This document shows, piece by piece, positions 17,228-25,076 of a stretch of DNA of 64,000 bases. This DNA is from VBOC01 sp964512655 (GTDB lineage Bacteria > Bacteroidota > Ignavibacteria > UBA10030 > SZUA-254). Position 1 is the first letter of the stretch. Every line of letters starts with the position of its first letter. A program made the position numbers and the translations under genes. The DNA is taken from positions 62,001 through 126,000 of the forward strand of contig CAZEJT010000007.1 in NCBI GenBank assembly GCA_964512655.1. Direction: 5' to 3'. The notes beneath the pieces were generated by a model. It was given only the letters and a program-made list of their open reading frames with translations, made no database searches and was not told the DNA's origin.

Positions 17228-18340
17228 TTGAAGCAACGGCCCACGATAGAAGACGTAGCCCGCGCCACTTCGCTTTCCATTTCCACCGTCTCGCTGGTCC
17301 TCAACGGCAAGACAAACGTCAGTGAGGAGACACGCCGCAAGGTAAAGGAGGCGATCCGCTCCCTCGGTTACCATCCTCTGCGGAGCGCCCGGGGGCTCGC
17401 GTCCAAAGCCAGCGGCAACATCGGCTTCGTTCTCTCCGACGACCACTTCTCCCAGTTCGAACCATTCTACACGCGCATCTTCCTCGGCAGCGAGTTCGAA
17501 GCGCGCAAGCACAATTATTATCTCCTACTGACGACGGTCCCCAAACGCTTTAAGAAAAACGTCACGATCCCCCGCTTCCTCCTCGAGGAGAATGCGGACG
17601 GGGTCATCATCGCGGGAAAGATCAACCCCAGGCTCGTCGAGTATATCGACCGGCTCGGGTTTCCGATCGTCATCGTCGACTACGAGCTTCCGGGAAAAAA
17701 TTACTCCTCCGTGCGGATCGACAATCGCAGCGGGGCCTCCAAAGCGACGCTTCACCTGATCGAGCAGGGGCGGAGAGCGATCGCGTTTATCGGAGGAGAC
17801 CCCGGGCATCCGAGCATCGCCGAGAGATTCGCGGGGTATAAGGAGGCGCTCCGGAACGAGGGGCTCCTGTACGATCCCCTTCTCGTTGTCACCGATGAAG
17901 CCGACACGCGCATGCACAACGGCCACCACGCAATGGAGCGGATTCTGAAGCGGGGCGGGAAACCCACCGGCGTTGTCGCCGCCAATGATGCGATGGCGAT
18001 CGGGTGCATGAACTACCTCAAGTCGGCGTCTCTGAGCGTTCCCCGGGATGTCGCGGTCGTCGGTTTCGACGACACCGAGCTCAGCTCCCACGTCGAGCCC
18101 ACCCTTACCACCGTCAGGGTCTTCAAGGAAGAACTCGGAAAGGTCGCGATCCAGCGCATCGTGGAAATGATACGATCCAAGGCGCGGCACATCGTCACCG
18201 TCCAGCTCCCGGTTGAGCTCGTCGCCCGGGCCTCGACGGCTTCCCCCGGCGACAAGCAGCCGAAGCACGAAGAGCCGGCCTCCCATCGCTCGGACATTGC
18301 CGACATCGCAGCTCAGGCCCGCGATCGGGGAAGAAACTGA
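17228..18340 (+). CDS. LacI/GalR-family transcriptional regulator
   Basis: 370 residues starting at TTG; the helix-turn-helix begins at residue 5 (TIEDVARATSLSISTVSLVLNG), so the start is fixed by the domain. Hinge and operator-contact region RRKVKEAIRSLGYHP are followed by a periplasmic-binding-protein-like sugar domain (about 65-335: NIGFVLSD, FIGGDPGHPS, VVAANDAMAIGC, VAVVGFDDTELS). A short Pro/His-rich tail follows. It should repress or activate a carbohydrate gene in response to a sugar. The gene directly downstream is a broken fusion containing a beta-mannosidase-like end, so the original target may have been a mannan or mannoside operon; this is inference. Confidence 0.93.
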   Translation: MKQRPTIEDVARATSLSISTVSLVLNGKTNVSEETRRKVKEAIRSLGYHPLRSARGLASKASGNIGFVLSDDHFSQFEPFYTRIFLGSEFEARKHNYYLLLTTVPKRFKKNVTIPRFLLEENADGVIIAGKINPRLVEYIDRLGFPIVIVDYELPGKNYSSVRIDNRSGASKATLHLIEQGRRAIAFIGGDPGHPSIAERFAGYKEALRNEGLLYDPLLVVTDEADTRMHNGHHAMERILKRGGKPTGVVAANDAMAIGCMNYLKSASLSVPRDVAVVGFDDTELSSHVEPTLTTVRVFKEELGKVAIQRIVEMIRSKARHIVTVQLPVELVARASTASPGDKQPKHEEPASHRSDIADIAAQARDRGRN

Positions 18341-18417
18341 TTTCGAGAGGAGTTTTTAACACGCGATCCCATACGTTCACACTCTGTCACACGCAAATTC
18401 AAGGAAGGAGTAAAGCC

Positions 18418-18910
18418 ATGAAATTGTTGTCGCTTCTCGCCTGCACCGTGCTCCTCGCCGGATTGACCGTTCAGAGGGGACTGGCTCAGCCGCTGACCAC
18501 CAACACGATCGGCGGATTCGAGGGAGAGTACCCGGCCTACTGGAACGAGGGGAGCGAACCCGGCGGGCGCCACGCTCAGCTGGGCGACCGATCAGTCCCG
18601 CTCTCTCGGCCACAGCCTCAAGAAAGGGAAAATCTCCGAAAATCGAGTCTTCTTCGCCGAACCAAAACATCTGCTTCTTCTGAAGCCACACATTCGGGTG
18701 AGGGTCACGAAATCAAGAGGCGGGAACGCATCAGTGGAACTGCGGTCAGACAATCTTGTAACAGGAATCAATCTTTCCATCGCAGGTGGGAAGACAACAT
18801 TCGATGACAACTTCATCGATCTCGATGCCCGCGGCCGGGCAACAATTCCGATCTCGTCATCGGTCACCGCTGGAGAATTGACGCGGCGGCTGAAGATCCG
18901 CTGGCTCTAA
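18418..18910 (+). pseudogene. Relic: secreted-protein N terminus fused out of frame to a beta-mannosidase-like C terminus
   Basis: An ATG behind AAGGAAGGAG starts a signal peptide (MKLLSLLACTVLLAGLTVQRGLAQ) and then GGFEGEYPAYWNEGSEPGG. One extra G in the run at 18565-18567 breaks the frame. In the next frame the text continues smoothly as ATLSWATDQSRSLGHSLK, typical of secreted glycan-binding proteins of this group. From about 18630 it changes to ENRVFFAEPKHLLLLKP... and SDNLVTGINLSIAGGKTTF, DDNFIDLDARGR, which resembles the Ig-like C-terminal domain of GH2 beta-mannosidases, ending at TAA 18908-18910. About 160 codons remain of what were probably two or more large genes. A deletion joined them; an assembly error is the alternative. 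Confidence 0.7.
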
Positions 18911-18935
18911 CCGCCGCGGATGCTTCCTGGTTCGA

Positions 18936-20258
18936 TCAGCCGCGGGGCTGGACCGGGAAGGTAATCGTGAACGCAGTACCCTCGCCGGGTTTCGAATCCA
19001 CCGAGATTGTGCCGTTGTGATTTTGCATGATTCTCTTGCAGACCGGCAGGCCGAAACCATGTCCGTCAGGCTTTGTGGTGACTTTTTCGACGAAGACTTT
19101 GCCTCGCACTTCGGGATCAAGCCCGGGTCCGTTGTCGCACACGCGTAGCCGGACTGCCTTGTTTACGGTATCATACGTCGTCTCAATTCGGATGCTCGCC
19201 TCATGAAAGGCCTCGATCGCGTTGTTTACAAGGTTGAGAAGGACCTGGTGAATCTGATCCCGATCGGCCTGGATCTCCGGAAGATTCTCATCGAGCGCGA
19301 GAACGATGTTGCCGTTCCGGAATTTCTTGAGTGATGCAACGAAGGTGTGGAACTTGGGTATAAGTGTGTTCAGCTGAAGAGGCCGCAATTCCGATTTGAT
19401 TCTTGAACTAACCAGGAGGTTTTCCGCAAACGTCTGAATTCGCCTGATGCTTTCGAGCACCTCTCCTGCGTACTTCTCGGAGTTTGATTTATCGGTTTGC
19501 TGGACGAAACGCTTCAGAGTTTCCGTCTGGAGCATCGCGATGGAGAGGATGTTCTTCAGCTCGTGGCTCACCTCAGCCGCCATCTCGCCCCGTAGCACCA
19601 TGCGCTCCGATTTGATAATGTGATCGTTTGCCTCGCGGAGGTCCTCGTAGGCCCTTTTCAGATTTTCGTAGAGGCGCGCATTTTGAATCGCAATTGCCGC
19701 CTGCCCCGCAAGGATCTCAAACAGGCGCAGGATCTCGTCTCGATTCACTGAGTGGATATGCCTGCTGTCGACATAAATCACGCCGATGGTAGCCTCGTGA
19801 GTACGGAGCGGCGCGCACATGATTGTCTGCAATTCCAGGTTGACGATACTCTGGCGCAGCTCAAAACGCTCATCGTTCAGAGCATTCTCGGCGCAAATCG
19901 ACTCGCCGGTGGTGAAGACATCCTCGAGAACGCTGTCGCTCACTCTGAATGTGTCAGGGTGGATAACATTCCCGTTCTTGTCACGCCCGATGACGTACTG
20001 AAGCGTGCCCCCCTGATCGGCGAGCAGGAGAATGCCTCGGTCGGCCTCGGTGATCCGGATCGCCTGACCGATGACAAGAGCCAGAACGTCCGAGAGTACC
20101 AGTGACGTGTTGATCTTCCGGGTCACGCTCAGGATTGTTTCGAGATCCTGTATCCGGTGGTCGGCAGGTCCGCTCCCCGGAGTGGATGCCCTCGGCCCGG
20201 CGGAGCGCCCTTCGCCCTGCGTGATCCGGTGTTGAATCAGAATTTCATTGAGTCTCAT
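18936..20258 (-). CDS. Cytoplasmic GAF-domain sensor histidine kinase
   Basis: 440 residues, no membrane helix. A GAF domain (about 38-200, with ILLLADQGG and APLRTHEATIGVIYVDSR) leads through a coiled linker into a HisKA-like domain with the phosphorylated His in AAEVSHELKNILSIAML. A HATPase_c domain follows with NLVNNAIEAF, DNGPGL and HGFGLPVCKRIM. GAF could bind a small ligand or a partner. Its start overlaps the TPR gene upstream by 4 bp, so both are made together. No complete receiver lies next to it; the only nearby candidate is the degenerate receiver of the sigma54 activator at 23667-25076. Confidence 0.9.
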   Translation of the reverse strand: MRLNEILIQHRITQGEGRSAGPRASTPGSGPADHRIQDLETILSVTRKINTSLVLSDVLALVIGQAIRITEADRGILLLADQGGTLQYVIGRDKNGNVIHPDTFRVSDSVLEDVFTTGESICAENALNDERFELRQSIVNLELQTIMCAPLRTHEATIGVIYVDSRHIHSVNRDEILRLFEILAGQAAIAIQNARLYENLKRAYEDLREANDHIIKSERMVLRGEMAAEVSHELKNILSIAMLQTETLKRFVQQTDKSNSEKYAGEVLESIRRIQTFAENLLVSSRIKSELRPLQLNTLIPKFHTFVASLKKFRNGNIVLALDENLPEIQADRDQIHQVLLNLVNNAIEAFHEASIRIETTYDTVNKAVRLRVCDNGPGLDPEVRGKVFVEKVTTKPDGHGFGLPVCKRIMQNHNGTISVDSKPGEGTAFTITFPVQPRG

Positions 20259-21520
20259 AAGTGTTTCTCCAGAGTGTTGAGCATTTTGGTGGCTCGTGCG
20301 GTATCCGCCTCGGCGCCTACTTTCCGGAACAGATCGACCGCCGACTTGAACGCCTTTAGTGAACGGGGAAGCCGCCCTCGGACTTTCTCCAGTATGCCAA
20401 GTTCATAGTAGGTTTCCCCAAGGTTCAGAAGATTATTCTGATCCTCATTGAGACGGAGGCTCGAGAGAAAATAGGTTTCCGCGAGATCAAACTGCTTCAG
20501 ATGGCGGTGGATCATGCCCATCATCTTATAGGCGTCGGCGATGCCGTGTTCCGACGAAATTCTCATCAGATGTTCCAGAGCCTGGTTGCAGAAAACCAGT
20601 GCGAGGGAATGGTCGTCCAAATAAAAGTATGCGTTCGCTTTTCCAAGCTTCGCGATTCCCAGCATCCGCGGACTTTGAACTTTCTCTGACGTGGAAATGC
20701 TCATGTCGAACTGGCGCACTGCTTCCCGGTACTTACTCATAGACAGATACGACATCCCCATGTTGTGGTATAGCTCCGCCAACCGGTTGAGATCCCCTAC
20801 GCTCTGAAAGTATGCTTGCGCGCGCCGGTAATGGTTGAGCGCGTCATCCCAGTTCCCAAGAATATTCTGAATGATCCCGAGATTCATCAGTACCGTGCCG
20901 GTCATCTGTTTATGCTTTGACGCCTCGAAACCCGAAAGCGCTCTCTTGAACCACCGCTGGGCCTCCTTGATGAGACCCTGCTCAGCGCAATTTGTCCCCA
21001 GGATGTTTTCAACTCTCGCAACTGCGGTATCGTCGCTGAGCTCTGAGTAGATTGCCAGGCTCTCCCTCAGATCCTGGTGGCCCTGGTTCCAGCGTCCCTG
21101 CGATGAGTACAGTTCCCCCCGGCGCAGTAGAGCTTCCGCAACGAGACCCGGGCAGTGCGACTTCTGGCCATACGTGATGGCGTTGCTGAATATCTGTTCT
21201 GCCCACTCGATGTTGCCGTGCACTTCAAAGTTCTTGCCGATGCTTATGAGCATCTGCAGGTATTCGCCGGCCGTAAGAGTATTCCTGCAGATTGTCATCA
21301 AATGGTCGAACGACCTTCTGCTGTCAATTGGAGATTGTGCTGTGTCAGACCCTCTTCTGGCGCGGGTGTCGCCATCGAGTACGCCGCGCTCGACTTTTTC
21401 TATTGCTCGTTGCTCGAGCCTGAACTTTGCAAGATTCTCCGCCCCGGAGTAGTTCTTTACCAGCGCATAGATTTCCGGGGTGAGCATTGTTCCACACTGA
21501 GTCTTCATCGCGCGCGCCAT
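20255..21520 (-). CDS. TPR-repeat protein
   Basis: 421 residues, soluble. About seven to eight tetratricopeptide repeats run from residue 95 to the end (for example LMNLGIIQNILGNWDDALNH, LYHNMGMSYLSMSKYREAVR, LNLGETYYELGILEKV). The first 80 residues carry no recognised domain. The ATG follows GGAGGAG. TPR arrays bind proteins or peptides, and the repeats look much like those in the kinase at 25073-28681 of the same cluster. Coupled by 4-bp overlap to the GAF kinase. It may be an adaptor or a peptide sensor; the sequence cannot decide. Confidence 0.87.
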   Translation of the reverse strand: MARAMKTQCGTMLTPEIYALVKNYSGAENLAKFRLEQRAIEKVERGVLDGDTRARRGSDTAQSPIDSRRSFDHLMTICRNTLTAGEYLQMLISIGKNFEVHGNIEWAEQIFSNAITYGQKSHCPGLVAEALLRRGELYSSQGRWNQGHQDLRESLAIYSELSDDTAVARVENILGTNCAEQGLIKEAQRWFKRALSGFEASKHKQMTGTVLMNLGIIQNILGNWDDALNHYRRAQAYFQSVGDLNRLAELYHNMGMSYLSMSKYREAVRQFDMSISTSEKVQSPRMLGIAKLGKANAYFYLDDHSLALVFCNQALEHLMRISSEHGIADAYKMMGMIHRHLKQFDLAETYFLSSLRLNEDQNNLLNLGETYYELGILEKVRGRLPRSLKAFKSAVDLFRKVGAEADTARATKMLNTLEKHL

Positions 21521-21642
21521 ATCATTCTCTCCTCCGGTCTCTCACTTCTGCGTAACATCGCTGCTCGACCGGATATTGTGCCTCCACCGTTCTGCTCGGA
21601 TAATGATTATTCATGATGTGAGGTCCAACCAAGTGGATAAGC

Positions 21643-22206
21643 TTACCGTCCAAACGCATAGATCGAAAAATGTTTTACGGTGAATATGAACGTTTGAGTC
21701 TGTGCATCAACGAGCGGGTTGTTATTCACCGGTTCCCAGAGGTTTGTAGCCTGATTCAGGTAAAAAATCCTCATGTGCTTCGCGTCTTCATCGGTAATCC
21801 CTGAGTACTTGTAACTCAGGTGGACTTCCGGCTGATGACCGGGAAACTCCATTGACGGGAGAAATTCCGCCGTCGAGGTGTTAAGATAGTGTATCGTGAC
21901 GGTCATGTTCGACGGAATCGCATCGCCCCACACGATTACCATGTCTCCGTAGGTTGTGGAATCGCTCCCGACCCACGTATCCGAGGTCGTGATGCAGAAC
22001 GAGCTGTCTGTTCCGTTTTGAGTGCCCGGGGCCACTCCTCCGCTTCCCACGTACTTGGTCTTATCATAGCCGGGAAATTCCGACGTAGGACCACCCGTCA
22101 CTGAGGGACCGGAAACAGGGCCTGAGGTATCGGTCTGACATCCCCAGTGCGGCGATAAAGCCAGGAGCAACGCCAGGGCGTAGAGTATTCCTTTGAGAGC
22201 GTTCAT
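21643..22206 (-). CDS. Small secreted lipoprotein of unknown function
   Basis: 187 residues from the ATG preceded by AAAGGA; an ATG six codons upstream is less likely. The signal peptide ends in a lipobox-like LSPHWGC, so Cys 23 is probably lipidated. The mature part has a Ser/Gly/Thr-rich linker and then a beta-rich domain (about 65-187). The closing FIFTVKHFSIYAFGR resembles the end of ZU5-like or other Ig-like envelope domains, but I do not recognise the family. It lies 47 bp after the protease gene and is probably on the same sigma54-dependent transcript. Confidence 0.75.
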   Translation of the reverse strand: MNALKGILYALALLLALSPHWGCQTDTSGPVSGPSVTGGPTSEFPGYDKTKYVGSGGVAPGTQNGTDSSFCITTSDTWVGSDSTTYGDMVIVWGDAIPSNMTVTIHYLNTSTAEFLPSMEFPGHQPEVHLSYKYSGITDEDAKHMRIFYLNQATNLWEPVNNNPLVDAQTQTFIFTVKHFSIYAFGR

Positions 22207-22253
22207 TTCAAATCCTTTCTTCATTGTAGGGTTGAGTAGGAAATAAAGTCCTG

Positions 22254-23381
22254 TCAGTTTCCGACCAGGGTTGCGCCCAGGTAGTTGAGTACGTCGCCGA
22301 TGGGATTGGCGACGGCAGTCGTACTGCTCGAAGCGAACATCAGTCCTACTGCGTGCGGGTTCGAGGCAACGTCCTCAACGAGTAACGACCCGGAATCTCC
22401 CGATTGCAGAAAAGCGCCTTTGGAATTCTTTACAAGAATCTGTCCCGTAAAGATCTGCGAGTACGTCGCCCCGGAACATTCGTTCGTGAACGAGACCGTG
22501 ATGGTTGCGTTCAAGCCGGAGACGCTGCTTCGAGTGAGGTTTGTAGTGCGTCCGCTTTTCTTCACCTGCTGGCCTACAAATGCGCTGACTGGGCTTGCTG
22601 AAATCGTGCCTATCTCAAGGATGGCTCCGTCGGTCCGCACCATGCCGGGTACGACCTGCGCGATCCCTACGTCGACGTTACTGCCCGGAAGGCTTGGACC
22701 GCCCGAAATGGTCCCCACCTGCTGGCCAAGACTCGCATTGCAGCCCAGATCGAACAGACCCGGCTGGACAACAGGATCGCCTGCCACAACGACCTTGTTG
22801 TTCGCTCCCATGACAATATCGCCCCACAACACATGAGAGTTGCTCAATACATACTGAACGCCGCCCCTCTGAACGAGTGCACCTAACGTCCCTCCGCAGC
22901 AGTAAGAGGTATTCTTATCGTACGTCCACCCGCCCGACGTGCCCAGCTGAATGGGAGGAATCTGCTTAGTCGTATGGCTTACGCCCCCGGTCGAGCCTTT
23001 TCCCATCGACTTGAACTGATCGTTCACCTGAACGACTGCAGGCACGCCTTCGATGGTAGTTGGGAGGGTCGATTTGAGCCTCCGCGCCAGAATTATGATT
23101 TCCGGGGCGCCGGATGCGTCCAAACCGGTTGCAGTTCCGAAAACATCGGGGTCACTCATGAGTTCCTGAGTGTGCCGGTTCTGGATATTCATAACGATTT
23201 GCAGACCTGGAGGTACCTGTGGCGGACCTCCGCGAGGCACGGTGGAGGATTGCGGCATACTTGAGTTAACCGTCCTCGAAGGAGCAACTTCATTGGACGG
23301 AACGTCCAGGTCGCATCCGATTAGCCAGAAGAGGAACAAGGACGCTGCACAAACTTGAAGTATTGCAGAGAGTGATTTCAT
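22254..23381 (-). CDS. Exported chymotrypsin-like serine protease lipoprotein
   Basis: 375 residues from the ATG that follows GAGGAG; an ATG four codons upstream is possible. The lipobox WLIGC puts the lipidated Cys at residue 23. A Pro/Ser-rich linker and a region of about 100 residues precede the trypsin-fold domain. The triad is readable: His183 in LSNSHVL, Asp237 in SNVDVGIAQV and Ser330 in QSGDSGSL. The S1 specificity cannot be read safely. A sigma54-type promoter lies 47-61 bp upstream and a 19-bp inverted repeat about 190 bp further. The gene follows the sigma54 activator gene on the same strand, which is likely to control it. Confidence 0.87.
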   Translation of the reverse strand: MKSLSAILQVCAASLFLFWLIGCDLDVPSNEVAPSRTVNSSMPQSSTVPRGGPPQVPPGLQIVMNIQNRHTQELMSDPDVFGTATGLDASGAPEIIILARRLKSTLPTTIEGVPAVVQVNDQFKSMGKGSTGGVSHTTKQIPPIQLGTSGGWTYDKNTSYCCGGTLGALVQRGGVQYVLSNSHVLWGDIVMGANNKVVVAGDPVVQPGLFDLGCNASLGQQVGTISGGPSLPGSNVDVGIAQVVPGMVRTDGAILEIGTISASPVSAFVGQQVKKSGRTTNLTRSSVSGLNATITVSFTNECSGATYSQIFTGQILVKNSKGAFLQSGDSGSLLVEDVASNPHAVGLMFASSSTTAVANPIGDVLNYLGATLVGN

Positions 23382-23427
23382 AAGACTCCTCATTAGGGTT
23401 TCATTAACAATCTCGCCAGTTCATATT

Positions 23428-23442
23428 GCAAGGACTGTGCCG
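23428..23442 (-). promoter_or_regulatory. Sigma54 (-24/-12) promoter of the protease operon
   Basis: On the minus strand the sequence is CGGCAC-AGTCC-TTGCA. The GG (23441-23440) and GC (23429-23428) dinucleotides have the required 12-nt offset, and 9 of 10 core bases match TGGCAC-N5-TTGC. Transcription would start near 23416, giving a leader of about 35 nt with a GAGGAG site. The gene just upstream encodes a sigma54 activator. Confidence 0.75.
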
Positions 23443-23628
23443 AAAAAATAATTGGCCAGGATTATCGGGAAATGCGCAGATTCGGGAAACGTCCGAAGAA
23501 CGGAGAGCCTTCGGGATCAGCTTGTGCTCACTTTGTTGTGAGCTGATTCACAAGAGAGTATTACTTGACTGATTGCGTAAATCGGGGAGACATTGGATTG
23601 AACGGACGAGGGTGACAACTCTCACGGA

Positions 23629-23647
23629 GTGTAACGATTTGTTACAC
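23629..23647. promoter_or_regulatory. 19-bp perfect inverted repeat, candidate activator-binding site
   Basis: GTGTAAC-GATTT-GTTACAC, 7-bp perfect arms and a 5-bp spacer. It lies 19 bp past the stop of the sigma54 activator gene and about 190 bp upstream of the protease promoter, the usual distance for an enhancer-like site. Two copies with the same layout occur at 32848-32885. Confidence 0.7.
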
Positions 23648-23666
23648 GAGGGCGGAGGCTCACCCT

Positions 23667-25076
23667 CTAATCCAGGCCGGATTTGAGGATTCTGTCCAAG
23701 CGCGGCCGCGACACCCGCAAAATGTATGCGGCCTTGCTCTTGTTCCCGCCCACCCGCTCCAGGACCAGGAGGGCCAATCTTCGCTGCACATCCTCCACCG
23801 AGGCCTCATCCAGCGAGATTTCCAGAGAAAATGAATCCTGCGGCTTGCCGTTGTTTTTCTCTCCATTCTGGCCGCGTGTTGGATCGGATCCGCTCGGATG
23901 TGCCTCGAGAAGAAAATGGAAATCGCGTTCGTCGAGCATACCCCCCTCCTTGATAAGCACTGCACGTTCCAGGCTGTGCTTAAACTCTCGTATGTTTCCC
24001 GGCCAGACGCACTCAAGGAGGAGGTTCATGGCCTCGGGGGTCAGACCTTCAATATTCTTCCCGTAGATTTTGTTGAAGAGATCCACAAAAGAACAGGCGA
24101 GTAGAGGAATATCTTCTTTTCTCTCCCGCAGAGGCGGAACATCCAACGGCAGGATTTTCAGGCGATGGTAAAGGTCCCTTCGAAAGTGACCTGATTTCAT
24201 CTTCAATTCCAGATCCGCGCTCGTGGCGGCGATGATCCTCGCCCTGATCGGGATATCCTTCAGGCCACCGAGCCGACGCATCGTCCGGCCCTCGATAACC
24301 TTCAGAAGTTTCGACTGGATCATCGGAGAAATGTCGCCGATCTCGTCCAGGAATATCGTGCCGTCCTCGGCGAGTTCAAAGAGGCCTAATTTTCTCTCGC
24401 GCGCATCCGTAAATGCGCCCTTTTCAAAGCCAAACAGTTCCGATTCGAGGAGCGTTTCCGGTAGTGCGGAGCATGCGATATCGACGAATGGTCTTTCGGA
24501 ATTCTTGCTGTTATAGTGAAGAGCCCGGGCAAGCAGCTCTTTTCCCGTTCCGGTTTCACCGGTGATCAGCACGGTCATAGTCGTATTATCGATGACTTTC
24601 TTTGCCCTCTTCAACGTCTCCTGCAATGAGCCCGAATTCCCGAGGATCTGGTCGAAATTGTACGCAGTCCGCTGGAGCCGGGCGAACTGCTGCTGATTGA
24701 TTGCATTCCGCCAGTCTTCGAGCGCGAGTTTTAGCTCACCGTCGAGCGCCACGGCATCGCGTGGTAATACGAAGTACCCGCGAGCCCCGAGCTTTACGAA
24801 ATGGACTGCGTCGTGGTAGTTAGGGCTCGAAGAGATCATGTACACCGGAACGCTTTTCAGCTGCGCGTTGAGCATACGGAGCACATCTCCCAGCATCTGC
24901 CGTTCGCACTGCGTATCGATCAGAAGAAGATTTGGCGCGTTGAACATGGCCCGGCTCATCACGAACTTCGGGGACGAGGTGTACTGGAGATGGATATCGG
25001 GCGTCTTCATCAGAAGTTTCCGGGCACCTTCCATCAGTTCCTTTTTTCCGCACAGGAGTACTCCAAATTTCGTCAT
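23667..25076 (-). CDS. Sigma54-dependent transcriptional activator with degenerate receiver
   Basis: 469 residues, NtrC-like order: receiver-fold domain (1-120), AAA+ domain (about 145-380), Fis-type helix-turn-helix (about 430-469, GGNKSKAAYILRVSRPRLDRIL). AAA+ motifs: Walker A GETGTGKE, sigma54-contact loop GAFTDA (usually GAFTGA), Walker B TIFLDEIGD, arginine-finger region and WPGNIREFKHSLERAV. In the receiver, D54 keeps the phosphoacceptor position (LLLIDTQ). The N-terminal acidic pair is replaced by Cys-Gly-Lys and the conserved Lys is lost (YFVLP), so normal phosphorylation is doubtful. Its start overlaps the Ser/Thr kinase gene by 4 bp, which suggests control by that kinase. Confidence 0.93.
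   Translation of the reverse strand: MTKFGVLLCGKKELMEGARKLLMKTPDIHLQYTSSPKFVMSRAMFNAPNLLLIDTQCERQMLGDVLRMLNAQLKSVPVYMISSSPNYHDAVHFVKLGARGYFVLPRDAVALDGELKLALEDWRNAINQQQFARLQRTAYNFDQILGNSGSLQETLKRAKKVIDNTTMTVLITGETGTGKELLARALHYNSKNSERPFVDIACSALPETLLESELFGFEKGAFTDARERKLGLFELAEDGTIFLDEIGDISPMIQSKLLKVIEGRTMRRLGGLKDIPIRARIIAATSADLELKMKSGHFRRDLYHRLKILPLDVPPLRERKEDIPLLACSFVDLFNKIYGKNIEGLTPEAMNLLLECVWPGNIREFKHSLERAVLIKEGGMLDERDFHFLLEAHPSGSDPTRGQNGEKNNGKPQDSFSLEISLDEASVEDVQRRLALLVLERVGGNKSKAAYILRVSRPRLDRILKSGLD

Noticed and set aside
18698..18910. A separate small gene starting at GTG 18698
   Set aside because: The same reading frame continues upstream with meaningful protein text to about 18569, and the segment matches only the end of a beta-mannosidase-like domain, so it is part of the relic.
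21550..21556. Half-site GCGTAAC upstream of the TPR gene
   Set aside because: Only one arm is present; a 7-mer half-site is expected by chance in a window of this size.
23610..23628. A second operator copy (GGGTGACAACTCTCACGGA) abutting the repeat at 23629
   Set aside because: The left half has 5 of 7 matches but the right half has none in the 7-5-7 register, so it was not counted.
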